Made by a program: the position numbers and the translations under genes. A stretch of 64,000 nt of DNA. Source: Protopterus annectens. Lineage: Eukaryota > Chordata > Ceratodontiformes > Protopteridae. The notes beneath the pieces were generated by a model, which saw nothing but the letters and a program-made list of their open reading frames with translations, did no database searches and was not told where the DNA came from. Of this stretch, positions 53,030-64,000 are shown in pieces. Every line of letters starts with the position of its first letter. Position 1 is the stretch's first letter. The stretch is taken from the NCBI RefSeq assembly GCF_019279795.1, contig NC_056726.1, positions 1,012,602,776-1,012,666,775 on the forward strand, in the 5' to 3' direction.

Positions 53030-54300
53030 AGATTTTGTAAAAAACAGGGTACCTCATGAAGGTACTCACCAAGACTTGAGGATGAATTCAATTTCAGCAA
53101 TACGACTCTCTTTTGCTTGCTGATTTATTATCTCTCCATTCAGCTCAGTATAGGTGACTCCATCAACAGTGAGGTCTGCACCCAATTGTGTATTACCTTT
53201 GGGGTTGCGACCATAGCTAAAGAATGCTGTGTGGTTGTCCTTGGCCTGGGAGGTCAAATTTACCTCACATTTGGTTTGGAAGATTTTATTTGTTCTCTGA
53301 GTTGTTTGTTTAGTTTGATGAGAGTTCTTTTATCCTGTTGGGTGTTACATCTCCTTATTTTTGCCAAGATTTTCTTCCTTCTGTAATACAGACTATTGAT
53401 GTTGTGATTCCACCAGGGTGGCTTCTTTTTTAAGATATTTCTGTACTTCTTCCAGGTGGGTAAAGCTGCCTCTATGCAGCTATTATATTAACATGCTTGT
53501 ATAGGGTTTCTCTGAACAGTTCCACATAGGCAGCAGTGCTATCAGGGCTTATGGGGGCTTGAAATTTTGTCAGGCCATTACTTAATAGTAGGAAGTTAGC
53601 CTTAGAGTAGTTCTTGAATATTCCAGAGTTAGTTCAGGTTCCAGGGTTTATTTTTACTTCAAAGGAGACCATTTTGTAGTCTGACCTTACCAGAGAAGAC
53701 AGTACACTAGGGGGTGTGCAGCATTCTTCCATATTAGTGAGGACCAGATCCAGTATGGTTGCACCCCTTGTTGGTGTACTGACAATTTAGTCCAGGGAGT
53801 TTGTGTTTACAAAATCCAAGAATCTCTGTGCCTGTAAATTTGGTGTCATATATGATTCCCAGTTCATAGTGGGGTAGTTAAAGTTGCCCATGAATATGGT
53901 ATTGGGTTGGATGGTGAGTGTTTCCAGTAAGTTTAAATACATGGTATGGATTTCCTGGTTCATACAGGGGGACCTATAGCTTGCAAGGAAGTAGTACTGA
54001 ATTTTACCTATGGTGATTTGAACATGGAGAAGCTCAAGTGCATTGTTCTGTTTGACTAGCCTTGAGGTATATTTATTTTTTGAAGTAAATCGAGATACCT
54101 CCGCCTTTAGTCCCTGTATGTGTAGCAGCTCGTCTAAATATGTGGAAGGCATCATAACCTGGCACTGTTGGTGTGCTCTCTGCAGCTTTAAACCATGTCT
54201 CAGTGACCACACAGATGTCAGGATTCTCTACGGTGAAGAGAGCTTTTAGGGAGTGGAGTTCTTTGTTTAGACTCCTAGCATTAGGCAGTAACACCTTTAG
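53030..54300 (-). pseudogene. CR1 endonuclease half, reverse (upstream part of 47.5-49.2 kb copy)
   Basis: From high to low coordinates: LNARSLNKELHSLKALFTVE, CVVTETWFKAAESTPTVPGY, TKGGGISIYFKK, FMGNFNYPTMNWESY (catalytic D of LGDFN replaced by N), then the KKPPWWNHNINSLYYRRKK linker near 53.4 kb and YTELNGEI at 53.15 kb. That last point is where the separate half at 49.2 kb resumes. Several frame changes are present. Confidence 0.85.
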
Positions 54301-55420
54301 ATTTTCTTGGTTTTGATTTGCTATGTTGGGAGTAAATTCAGTTTGGCATTGCCTAAAAAGGCACTAAGGGGAAGGACAATGTTTTAAGTAATATTTGAAA
54401 GCCTAGAGGGGAGATGTACAGGTCATCCTTGACAAAGCAGTGTGGCCTGTTGACTATCTCCTTCCATACTGACAGATATTGCAGCCCCTTAGAATGACAC
54501 TAGAAACTAAGCCAATTATTAAAGTCAGTCATCTTTTGTTTGTATTGTGGTATCATCCTTAGAGAAAGTAAAATGCTGCTCAATGCTGGGCTCATACCAG
54601 ACTGATACCCATATTCTGAGAGTTCCATGATATCTCTCTTCATATAGTCTAGGAGGTATGTCTCGGGTCATTTACACCTACGTGGATTATGACTGAGTCA
54701 TACTGGTACTGGTGGTCCAATGACCTGAGTGCGTGCAAAATGTGGTGGATCCTGGCCCCGGTAAGCAAATGACAATGAATTTCTCCTTGCTCAGCCTTTT
54801 GAGAGGGACATCAGTGTGTCTCACAATGGAGTCTCCAAAGACCAGAATGCTGGATTGTGTGGTGGCTTGTCTTATGGGCTTAGAAGTACAGACTCCAAAG
54901 GATGTGGCTGTATGTATTGGTGTGGGTGTTTTGAAAGAGTGCATTCTTGACTGCTGAGGGTATTTGTTATGATGTGTATTTCCTTTAAGAGGTATTTGCA
55001 GTTTAGGAAGGTTACATTTAAGTGCCTTGGCATGTGGGTCTACGTGCCTGCTTTGAATTGTGTGTGATAGGTCTAGCATGTGTACTACTGACAACTTTAT
55101 TGACATTAGGAGTGCTTTTATGTGAGTTTTGCCTCCAGTGACTGTGTAAATGCATATCTCAAACACCATATCACTTTGTTTAAAATGAACTGGTTGTCAG
55201 TAAACATGACACAATGTCTGCATTGCTTCAGGATGCCCATATCCACCAAGCTGGTAATGGCGATAGGGGAAAAGATCATAGCCATGGCAATAGACCTAGA
55301 TATGGTTCTGCTAATCACTGGGTAGCTTTACTGGGTAGCTTTTTCAGCAGCTCAGTCTATAGAGTACAGAAGTGTGCAGTGGTCCAAAATTTAAAATAAA
55401 GAAGGATCCATTTGAAGCTG
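54300..55420 (-). pseudogene. CR1 ORF1 (zinc motif + SGNH esterase-like), reverse
   Basis: SLVDMGILKQCRHCVMFTDN matches the first zinc pair of the 62.4-kb copy; the second pair is decayed (CLRY for CERC). Downstream are ILVFGDSIVRHTDVPLKRLS (SGNH block I at 54814-54843), a damaged GVND block and DLYISPLGFQILLKTLSFP (block V region, near 54.4 kb) ending VPF and a TAG. Esterase domains of this kind are known in ORF1 of some CR1-clade LINEs. The 5' UTR limit near 55.4 kb is approximate. Confidence 0.78.
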
Positions 55421-56744
55421 AAACCAGGACAGTCTGAGAAGTCTTACATATAGGACCCAGTTAGAGACAGTTAGCAGTCAGTGTCCCTGTGCTTGTTCTC
55501 TTACTGGGAACAAAATAGCAGCTCTAATCCCACACTAGTTCCCGGGAATAGGTTCAAGGGCACTGCAATGGTCTGTAGTTTCATCCTAGATATTGCACAT
55601 TGAAAAACTAAGCTGGAAAGTGGGGAGGGGGCTAATGCTGTAGGTAAGGTACTGTGTAGCTAGTGGGTGTGCATATATGAAAGGGAGAGCAACTGAAATT
55701 TCATCATCTTATGGGAAGAGCCTTCTCGTCTGATGTTATAAGACTTGGAGGGGCATGAAAAGTCGTATTTATGTAAGAGGGTGGGCAACCTATGAGACAC
55801 TGGATTTATAAACACAAAAGAGACAGGATGGGGAGAGAATCCAAAATAATGACATAGCAGCTTTAGCTGGCAGCTCTCAAGGATTAAACCTGGTCCTCTT
55901 CTGCTAACTTTAAATAAAAATTCTACTGCTCTGCTCCTTTCACAATTCATCTGGAGTTTATGCTTTTATAGCCAAAGAATGCAACATAAGTTTTTGTTAA
56001 GTTGCCTTAACCAACAACTTTCTTTTAAGTCTCCAAGAAAAAAAAATGAAAGTAAAACAACAGGCATAAAGTTAAACAAACTGAAGTAAAACAAGTGGAA
56101 AAACAAGAAACAACGCAAGCATGCAAGCTATACCATAACTGGTAAGTGGTCCTAACCAAGAACTTTATCTCCAATGCGTACTACTTTCTATAATATGAGA
56201 ATGTGTAACGCAGCTTAAGGTTTGAAACTGGCAGCAGGACTTTTCCAGGTTCAATTACCTTACCCACATGACACAATGTTAAAAATGAAACTGACCTTTT
56301 AAAATGGCGCACTTTAGCTAACAGTTAACTAAGGTTGCACACAGCTATAAACACATGTGCAGATTATATAAGAGATTAACAAGAAAAAAATGAACTTCAC
56401 AAGATTTATAAACTAAGATATTCAGTAAAATGTTTCATACTGGATTCTGCAATTACAAGCCAAAACAGAGAAAAGATGAACACAAAATAAAAAAAGTATT
56501 TGATAAATATGCAAAAAATTCTAGAAAAGAAAATTCATGACTTAGGTGAAGCATGAGGGAATATATTATTGTCTGCAGTCTTCTTGGCATGGTCAGCTTA
56601 TTTGCTAGCTATTTCCTTGACACCATTCTGAGTGTGCCTACCGATGCCTATATACTGATTCAGATTTTTTATGCAGTTTATAGCTGGAGAGTGCTTAATA
56701 AATAGAGAGGTGATCTTTGTATGGCTGGATCCTGTTTTGATAAA
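55421..56744. other. Unassigned sequence
   Basis: No recognisable family. The minus-strand open frame at 55660-55950 has no features I can interpret. Confidence 0.5.
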
Positions 56745-57105
56745 CATTTTGCACAACAATAAACAGCATCAGAACTACAAGGTTAAAAGATCTACATTTT
56801 GCTTGTGACATAAACAGGACATGTTGGAGAGGCAGATATTTTTCTCAGAGAATTCAGATTCTCTGGAACAGGCTCCCCATTAAAACGAAGCAGAGTTCCT
56901 CCTTATCCCTAAAGTGCAACTTGGGCAAATGGATGAGTAATTGGAAATTTACCCCTGCTCTAGCACCTACATCTCTGATGGCCAGAGGCAGCCAGTAAAT
57001 CACTCCCTATATAAATGAAATTGTTGGTCCCATTTGGGTTGCATGGCTAGGCTTATAAGGGCTATAGAGGTCATTAGCTAGTACACACCTATGAACCTAT
57101 GAATT
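56745..57105 (+). pseudogene. CR1 ORF2 C-terminus and 3' end
   Basis: AACAGCATCAGAACTACAAG (NSIRTT), ATAAACAGGACATGTTGGAG (INRTCWR) and TGGAACAGGCTCCCCATT (WNRLPI), then TTGGGCAAATGGATGAGTAA and TGGCTAGGCTTATAAGGGC, ending CACACCTATGAACCTATGAA. Truncated upstream, several mutations. Confidence 0.88.
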
Positions 57106-58165
57106 AGAATAAACTCCATAGCACTGAGGTTCTGACCCTGACTATATACCAGATAATTAGGTTTGACTCCTATTCCATGTTCTGGAGAATCACACTAGGG
57201 ATGAATGTTAGGCAATGGCTGAAGACAGCTTACCTGTTCTGACTGGAACTGATGACATCTCACTACAGGAACACCTTCAAGAGGAAGGGCCACTGTTGTA
57301 CTCCAGTGCACAGAGACTGAGAGGAACAAGACTAAGCAGGGAGTGCTCCGAAATAGGCTAGCCCTCCTCCATAACAGGCATGCCCTGCTTTGGAACAGGC
57401 TACCCCCTTCTCTGGAACAGACAACCCAGGAGAAACTGAGGCAGAAGTAACGGAAGGGAGAAGGGTCAAAAAGTTGAATAATGTTGGCACTGATGACATA
57501 AGGAAGAAGGGTCAATGTGAATTAAAAGTAAATCAAGTGATCTACTCCTGGACTGTTTTATTTAAAGTATATTGGTAATGTTCTTAAGTCTTTCTTATAT
57601 AATTAATTTTATTCTTAGTTATATTCATCACGTTAAAGCTGCAAGTGATTTTGCAAAACATGAAGATTATAGTGTGTTGTTTGATTTTTCAGTTCCACCA
57701 TTTACTTAATTCTTTTTATAACCATACCTACCATATGATGTCACAGTATATATATTAGATCCTGATTTGCATACATCTGCAAAGCATTATGGGTAAGAAA
57801 AATCACTTTAACTCTTTAGAATAGTAACTACCTACTTATATTGATATTTTACTATTATATTATCACGTGTTAATTTTCAAAGTAAGGTTGTTTACTTGCA
57901 AGACCTAGTTGATAATTTGTTTTTTTTTAGTAAGTGAGAAATTCTTTCTGATGCATTTAGCATGGAAATACAGTAGCCTATACATTAGTTGCTCACTGTG
58001 TAGTGTGATACCCCCAATGAATTTTGCATGGGATTGGGTGTTCCTATGGTGAGTGCAGGAGATGGGGCATGGCAGCTTTGACGTGCAGACTGTGGTATGA
58101 ATTACCCTGCTTTATGTATAGTCATTCACCTTGCAGGACTACAGGACTAAGTTTCACTGCAAAGG
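57106..58165. other. Unassigned sequence
   Basis: 57200-57480 has locally repeated wording (CTGGAACTGATGACATC and TTGGCACTGATGACATAAG; GGAACAGGCTACCCCC and GGAACAGACAACCC) but no family I know. The rest is featureless. Confidence 0.45.
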
Positions 58166-58169
58166 GATG

Positions 58170-58240
58170 AAACTTAAGCTTTTAATAACATTTTCCCAGT
58201 AAACAAATGCAAATAAATAAATAAAATAAAATTTGTGCCA
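58170..58240 (+). mobile_element. L2-type tail remnant
   Basis: TTTTCCCAGTAAACAAATGC followed by AAATAAATAAATAAAATAAA. Only the last bases of an L2-type end are present. Confidence 0.6.
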
Positions 58241-58568
58241 CCTCTGTGAGTTTCAACCAAGTAATGACTTGAATGACTAACGTTTGTTTGTGTTCATTAC
58301 TAATTTATATTACTGTGTCAGTGACAGTGGATGATATAAAGCAAAACTTAATGTTAACTTAATGCTACTTTTTTAATTGGTGACATTCCAGCTCTGCTTA
58401 TTTCTAGTAAACCTTTTTAATAATACATTTTTTTTAATTGGTGGCACACCAGCTCCACTAGTTTCTAATTATTATTACTATTTTACTGCAAGACATTGTG
58501 GCCGTATTTAATTGATAATGCCGGTGCACATGTAAGTGGGGTTAGCAATATTATGGGCAGGTCTTGCT

Positions 58569-59244
58569 ACTGCCCATCTCTGGGGATATTATACTATATA
58601 ATAACCCATTAGTTTAAGTAGTGACCCATCTCTGGGGATATTATACTATATAATAACCCATTAGTTTAAGTAGTGACCCATCTCTGGGGATATTATACTA
58701 TATAATAACCCATTAGTTTAAGTAGTGACCCATCTCTGGGGATATTATACTATATAATAACCCATTAGTTTAAGTAGTGACCCATCTCTGGGGATATTAT
58801 ACTATATAATAACCCATTAGTTTAAGTAGTGACCCATCTCTGGGGATATTATACTATATAATAACCCATTAGTTTAAGTAGTGACCCATCTCTGGGGATA
58901 TTATACTATATAATAACCCATTAGTTTAAGTAGTGACCCATCTCTGGGGATATTATACTATATAATAACCCATTAGTTTAAGTAGTGACCCATCTCTGGG
59001 GATATTATACTATATAATAACCCATTAGTTTAAGTAGTGACCCATCTCTGGGGATATTATACTATATAATAACCCATTAGTTTAAGTAGTGACCCATCTC
59101 TGGGGATATTATACTATATAATAACCCATTAGTTTAAGTAGTGACCCATCTCTGGGGATATTATACTATATAATAACCCATTAGTTTAAGTAGTGACCCA
59201 TCTCTGGGGATATTATACTATATAATAACCCATTAGTGTAAGTA
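58569..59244. repeat. 52-bp minisatellite, 13 units
   Basis: Thirteen 52-bp units (58569, 58621, then every 52 bases to 59193), each with CCCATCTCTGGGGATATTA, CTATATAATAACCC and TTAGTTTAAGTAG. Units 2-12 look identical; the first differs at its start (ACTGCCC) and the last has TTAGTGTAAG. Such uniformity means very recent expansion. Confidence 0.97.
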
Positions 59245-59538
59245 GTGAGACTTTGAGATTTCAGTCTTTCATGATGTCGTGGTAGGAGTTTTCATCTTCA
59301 AGTCTTTCTAAAGTATTAAAAAAAATCCAATCATATCTGCCTAGAGAATTAGAAACAGAAGACATATGCAATATTGCCAATGTGCCTGCACAAAACTAAA
59401 TCAGTATTTAGCTGTAACCAGCATTTTTACAGCAACATTGTCAAAGCCATGACTGTGAACCTGTAGCTGAATACTATACTGATTGATCTGTCTAGTATGA
59501 TGCTGTTTTAAGCACAATGTATTATTAAATGAGCAAGC
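59245..59538. other. Spacer between two tandem arrays
   Basis: About 290 bases without recognised features separate the 52-bp minisatellite from the 34-bp satellite. Confidence 0.6.
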
Positions 59539-61708
59539 ACATGCTGGCATATCATTAATAATAATTAGCTGGACATGTTGGCATATCACTAATATTAATT
59601 GCCTGGACATGTTGGCATATCACTAATATTAATTAGCTGGACATGTTGGCATATCACTAATATTAATTCTCTGGACGTGTTGGCATACCACTAATATTAA
59701 TTATCTGGACATGTTGGCATATCACTAATATTAATTAGATGGAAATGGCATATCACCAATATTAATTATCTGGATGTGTTGGCATAGCACTAATATTAAT
59801 TAGCTATACATGTTGGCGTATCACTAATATTAATTATCTGGATATGTTGGCTTATCACTAATGTCAATTAGCTGGATATGTTGGCATATCACTAATATTA
59901 ATTCTCTGGGCGTGTTGGCATATCACTAATATTAATTAGCTGGACATGTTGGAGTATCACTAATATTAATTATCTGGATGTGTTGGCATATCACTAATAT
60001 TAATTAGACCGACATGTTGGCGTATCACTACTATTAATTAGCTGGACATGTTGGCATATCACTAATATTAATTCTCTGGATGTGTTGGCTTATCACTAAT
60101 ATTAATTAGCTGGACATGTTGGCTTACCAGTAATATTAATTATTTGGACGTGTTGGCATATCACTAATATTAATTAGCTGGACATGTTGGGATATCACTA
60201 ATATTAATTAGCTGGACATGTTGGCATGTCACTAATATTAATTAGCTGGACATGTTGACGTATCACTAATATTAATTAGCTGGACATGTTGGCATATCAC
60301 AAATATTAATTCTCTGGACGTGTTGGCGTATCACTAATATTAATTATCTGGATGTGTTGGCATAGCACTAATATTAATTAGCTGGACATGTTGGCATATC
60401 ACTAATATTAATTAGCTGGATATGTTGGCATATCACTAATATTAATTCTCTGGATGTGTTGGCTTATCACTAATATTAATTAGCTGGACATGTTGGCTTA
60501 TCACTAATATTAATTATCTGGACGTGTTGGCATATCACTAATATTAATTAGCTGGACATGTTGGGATATCACTAATATTAATTAGCTGGACATGTTGGCA
60601 TGTCACTAATATTAATTAGCTGGACATGTTGGCGTATCACTAATATTAATTAGCTGGACATGTTGGCATATCACTAATATTAATTCTCTGGACGTGTTGG
60701 CGTATCACTAATATTAATTATCTGGATGTGTTGGCATATCACTAATATTAATTAGCTGGACATGTTGGAGTATCACTAATATTAATTATCTGGATGTGTT
60801 GGCATAGCATTAATATTAATTAGCTGGACATATTGGCATATCACTAATATTAATTAGCTGCACATGTTGGCTTATCACTAATATTAATTATCTGGACGTG
60901 TTGGCATATCACTAATATTAATTAGCTGGACATGTTGGGATATCACTAATATTAATTACCTGGATATGTTGTCATGTCACTAATATTAATTAGCTGGACA
61001 TGTTGGCGTATCACTAATATTAATTAGCTGGACATGTTGGCATATCACTAATATTAATTCTCCGGACGTGTTGGCGTATCACTAATATTAATTATCTGGA
61101 TGTGTTGGCATATTGCTAATATTAATTAGCTGGACATGTTGGAGTATCGCTAATATTAATTATCTGGATGTGTTGGCATATCACTAATATTAATTAGCTG
61201 GACATGTTGGTGTATCACTAATATTAATTAGCTGGACATGTTGGCATATTACTAATATTAATTCTCTGGATGTGTTGGCTTATCACTAATTTTAATTAGC
61301 TGGACATGTTGGCTTATCACTAATATTAATTATCTGGACATGTTGGCATATCACTAATATTAATTAGCTGGACATGTTGGGATATCACTAATATTAATTA
61401 GCTGGACATGTTGGCATGTCACTAATATTAATTAGCTGGACATAGCGTATCACTAATATTAATTAGCTGGACATGTTTACATATCACTAATATTAATTCT
61501 CCGGATGTGTCGGCGTATCACTAATATTAATTATCTGGATGTATTGGCATATCACTAATATTAATTATCTGGGCTTGTTGGCATATCACTAATATTAATT
61601 AGCTGGACATGTTGGCTTATCACTAATATTAATTAGCTGGACATGTTGGCATATCACTAATATTAATTAGCTGGACATTTTGGCATATGACTAACATTAA
61701 TTAGCTGG
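59539..61708. repeat. 34-bp satellite, ~64 units with higher-order structure
   Basis: The basic unit is GCTGGACATGTTGGCATATC followed by ACTAATATTAATTA (34 bases). Variant units (TCTGGACGTG, TCTGGATGTG, GGGATATC, GGCATGTC, GGCTTATC, GGCGTATC) recur in a fixed order. The GGGATATC variant sits at 60189, 60563 and 60937, exactly 374 bases (11 units) apart, then at 61379 (442 bases, 13 units). Each is followed by a GCATGTC-type unit. So an 11-mer higher-order repeat has been duplicated. A/T rich, with a TAATATTA palindrome in every unit. Confidence 0.96.
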
Positions 61709-62059
61709 AGGGGGACCTTGCTACCTTGTAGACAATGGTGGTGTATCAGTCTCACAAATGTGGTAGGCACTTGTGGAACAATGTTGCTTAGGGAGACCAC
61801 CAATCTTCCTTGTTGTATCCATAGCTATTTAATTTCTGCACTCCACCTCTGCTGTGTAACCAAGAATGCATTTTCTTCTACTTAGACAGACAACATTAAA
61901 TTAGATTTAGTCATTAGACATAGGAAAGATAGAAAATAATTATGAAAAAACAATACATAAAGTCTGTAACCAGGCTAAGGATCAAAACACAGTAATATAT
62001 ACATAAAAATACAATACTTAAATTCAGACAGATTAATTTCCTACATCGTGGACGGAATA
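61709..62059. other. Unassigned sequence
   Basis: No recognised feature; may include the far 5' UTR of the CR1 that follows. Confidence 0.45.
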
Positions 62060-62385
62060 AAACTGAGAGCACACACAGGAGCACACAAGAGCAGCGGCGG
62101 TTATTCAAGGTTAAACTATTCAGGCTACCTAAAGTCCACTCTTCATTTTTTCCCTTAGAACAGCTCTTCTTGAACTGTACTGCTAATCTAACCAGCCTAT
62201 TCTCTAACTAAAAAGTTCAGCTCTACTTGATTCTTAAGTAGACTATTCTCTATCTGTAAAGCGTAGCGCTTGCTCCTAAAGTACTTTTTACTCTGATATA
62301 GCACTCTTTATTATACATAGTACCCCACCAGCCTAAAAACACCACATCCCCCGAAGTCTTTTTCAAACTCATCTACATAAAGTTT

Positions 62386-63363
62386 TTGTCTATTCCTTCT
62401 TGCATGTCGAGGGATCAGTTGCTAGTATCCTCTCCTGCTCAGCTGGTGAATCTGGGAATATTGAGGCAATGTTACAATTGCCTCATGTACACAGACAACC
62501 CTCTCCTTCTCCCACAAAACACAAATACATGCGAGAGATGCAACTATATAGCCAAACTGGAGGCTGAGCTCTCTCAACATAGGACTGGCAAGACCAGACA
62601 GGAGGAGAAGGTAACCACACACACCACAAACCCAGTCTCACATAGCACTATCACAACTTCAAATCATACACATAAACACACAAAGACATACTCGGAGGCT
62701 CTGATCAAAATCTACCAAAATAGCAGAGGCCACCAAAGCAGACACCCAAACAACTGCCTCCACAGGGCACAGCACATGCAACACATAGACCACAGAGTCA
62801 GTGTGCCAAACAGTCACAGCCTTTAAGGCCAAACACAATGCCAGACACACTGTCATAGGTGACTCCATAGTCAGACACACTGGCGTCCGCTCACCAGATT
62901 GAGTAAGGAGAGGGTCACAGTAAGCTGCCTATCGAGGCTAGAATCCGCCACATAGCAAGCACTCAGGTCACTCAACTGCAGATACAAGTATGACTCAGTC
63001 ATTGTCCATGCTGGTGTGAACGACCTGAGACGCACCTCCCTGGACTACATGAAAAGAGACATAGAGGAGCTCTCTGATTATGTAGCCCAGGCAGGTATGA
63101 CCCTGACCTTGAGCAGTATCCTACCTTCACCAAGAATGATGCCACAATACAGAGACAAGATGATCAGCTTTAATAATTGGCTTAAACTATGGTGTCATTC
63201 AAAGGGGATCAATGTCTGTTTGCCTGGGATGACATGCTGGACAAGCCATGCTGCCATGGGGCGGCTTGCACCTGTCACCCCTGGGCTTCGGATCTTGGCA
63301 AAGGCTCTTGCCACCCCCATTGTGCCTTTTAGGCAAGGCTCAAATTCTAAACCTACCACCCTA
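62386..63363 (+). pseudogene. CR1 ORF1: zinc motif and SGNH esterase-like domain, broken
   Basis: The start ATG at 62386 opens 146 codons: VNLGILRQCYNCLMYTDN and NTCERCNYIAKLEAELSQ give CX2C-X16-CX2C (residues 29-52), a likely zinc-binding pair, then a polar Thr/His/Ser-rich stretch. After a frame change the SGNH blocks follow: VIGDSIVRHTG (62852 onward), HAGVNDLRRTSLDYMKRDIE (63008 onward) and GLHLSPLGF (near 63270). The last third stays open in the same frame as ORF2 here, ending VPFRQGSNSKP. The antisense copy at 54.4 kb instead has a stop right after VPF, from one extra T. Confidence 0.82.
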
Positions 63364-63390
63364 GAACACAAAAGGAAAAAACTAAGGGTA

Positions 63391-64000
63391 ATGCTGCTCA
63401 ATGCCAGAAGTCTCAACCTCAAGATGCACGCACTTGAAGCCCTTCTCAGTATGGAGAACATCGATGTCTGTGCTGTGACTGAAACCTGGTTCAAGGCTCC
63501 TGAGAGCACCCCGGCACTATCAGGTTTTACCTCATATCATGCGTTCCGGCCCCAAAATCCGGACAACACCAAGAAAGGAGGGGGGTGTCCATATTCATCA
63601 AAGACACCCTCACCTCAAGGTTGGTGGCAACGCACGATGCATCGGAGACCATCCAGGTGCAGTTAACCATAGGCAAGACTGCTCTGCAGTTTGTAGCATG
63701 TTACAGGCCACCCTCTCAAACTCAGGAACCTCACACAGCTTTCCTGAAAACACTGGAGGGGATAAATGTATCTCCAAACACCATCATACTGGGAGATTTC
63801 AACTATCCAAATATAGACTGGGATCACTACTCAAGCCCCAACACTCTAGCCCAAACGTTCCTAGAGTTCATAAACTCAAATGCCATGGAACAACTAGTCA
63901 CCATCCCCACAAGAGGAGAAAACATACTAGATCTCATCATCACGAACATGGAGTCACAATGTTCAACACCAGGAGTATACCCATCATTGGTGAGATCAGA
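63391..64000 (+). pseudogene. CR1 ORF2, endonuclease start (cut by window end)
   Basis: MLLNARSLNLKMHALEALLS, ENIDVCAVTETWFKAPEST (catalytic E), SYHAFRPQNPDNTKKGGG, then after a one-base gain in a G-run near 63583 the frame changes and continues with PSLGDFNYPN-type text (ILGDFNYPNIDWDHYS), TIPTRGENILDLIITNM and SLVRS. The catalytic N, E and D residues are intact. Confidence 0.88.

Larger units (their letters stand above)
62060..64000 (+). mobile_element. CR1-clade LINE, 5' half (continues beyond window)
   Basis: A probable 5' UTR (from about 62060) leads into ORF1 at 62386, then ORF2 at 63391, whose endonuclease runs off the end of the window at SLVRS. This is the only forward copy here that preserves the 5' region. 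The 5' boundary is an estimate. Confidence 0.85.

Noticed and set aside
58569-61708. CRISPR-like array
   Set aside because: Units are directly adjacent with no unique spacers, and the surroundings are plainly vertebrate repeats.
62386-62826. Host zinc-finger gene
   Set aside because: The same cysteine pattern occurs in the antisense CR1 at 55.2 kb followed by the same esterase motifs, so it is CR1 ORF1.
1-64000. Retrovirus or LTR retrotransposon with coding region
   Set aside because: No protease, integrase, capsid or envelope text was seen in any frame. Only a possible solitary LTR family (12.1 and 45.4 kb) remains, and that is unproven.

Overview
This window looks like intergenic DNA from a large, repeat-rich, non-mammalian vertebrate genome. 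I infer this from abundant CR1-clade LINEs ending in the 8-bp repeat (CCTATGAA)n, L2-like LINEs and L2-tailed tRNA SINEs, a MIR/CORE-type SINE, an R4-like LINE with a restriction-like endonuclease, Penelope-like hairpins, small hAT-like elements and many dinucleotide repeats. A caecilian, salamander, lungfish, shark or hagfish genome would fit; the sequence alone does not decide. I found no convincing host gene, no spliced exon, no functional tRNA or rRNA gene and no CRISPR array.

Layout. 0-7 kb: a CR1 3' end, a 35-bp minisatellite (11 units), a palindromic TA-flanked MITE, diverged repeats, an L2-tailed tRNA SINE inside one arm of an inverted duplication, and an antisense RTE-like RT fossil. 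7-10 kb: a CR1 carrying EN, RT and 3' end. 10-17 kb: a MITE, a 1.5-kb unclassified repeat with an internal CA tract, and CR1 fragments. 17-32 kb: two L2-like LINEs tail to tail (the second probably nested in the 3' UTR of the first) and an older antisense L2 holding two MITEs and a tRNA-Lys SINE with a CR1-type tail. 33-41 kb: a hAT-like MITE with an 8-bp target duplication, a second tRNA SINE, a short open CR1 3' fragment, an L1-like 3' end, and an antisense CR1 interrupted by a TIR element and by a 1.43-kb Penelope-like foldback. 41-47 kb: a CR1 split by a 269-bp Penelope-like hairpin, then antisense CR1 and a second copy of the CA-containing repeat. 47-55 kb: an antisense, nearly full-length CR1 split by a 3.7-kb R4-like LINE. 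57-62 kb: a 13-unit 52-bp minisatellite and a ~2.17-kb, 34-bp satellite with higher-order structure. 62-64 kb: the 5' half of another CR1, with zinc motif, SGNH-esterase motifs and endonuclease, running off the window.

How the parts relate. CR1 is the dominant autonomous family and probably supplies the machinery for the tRNA SINEs that share its tail. L2 probably does the same for the L2-tailed SINE. The most interesting signals are hammerhead-ribozyme-like folds in both arms of both Penelope-like hairpins, a family of small TIR elements with a common core but unrelated ends, a 2A-like GDIHPNPGP motif in the L2 copies, and 11-mer higher-order structure in the 34-bp satellite. All functional statements are inferred from sequence; no database search was run.
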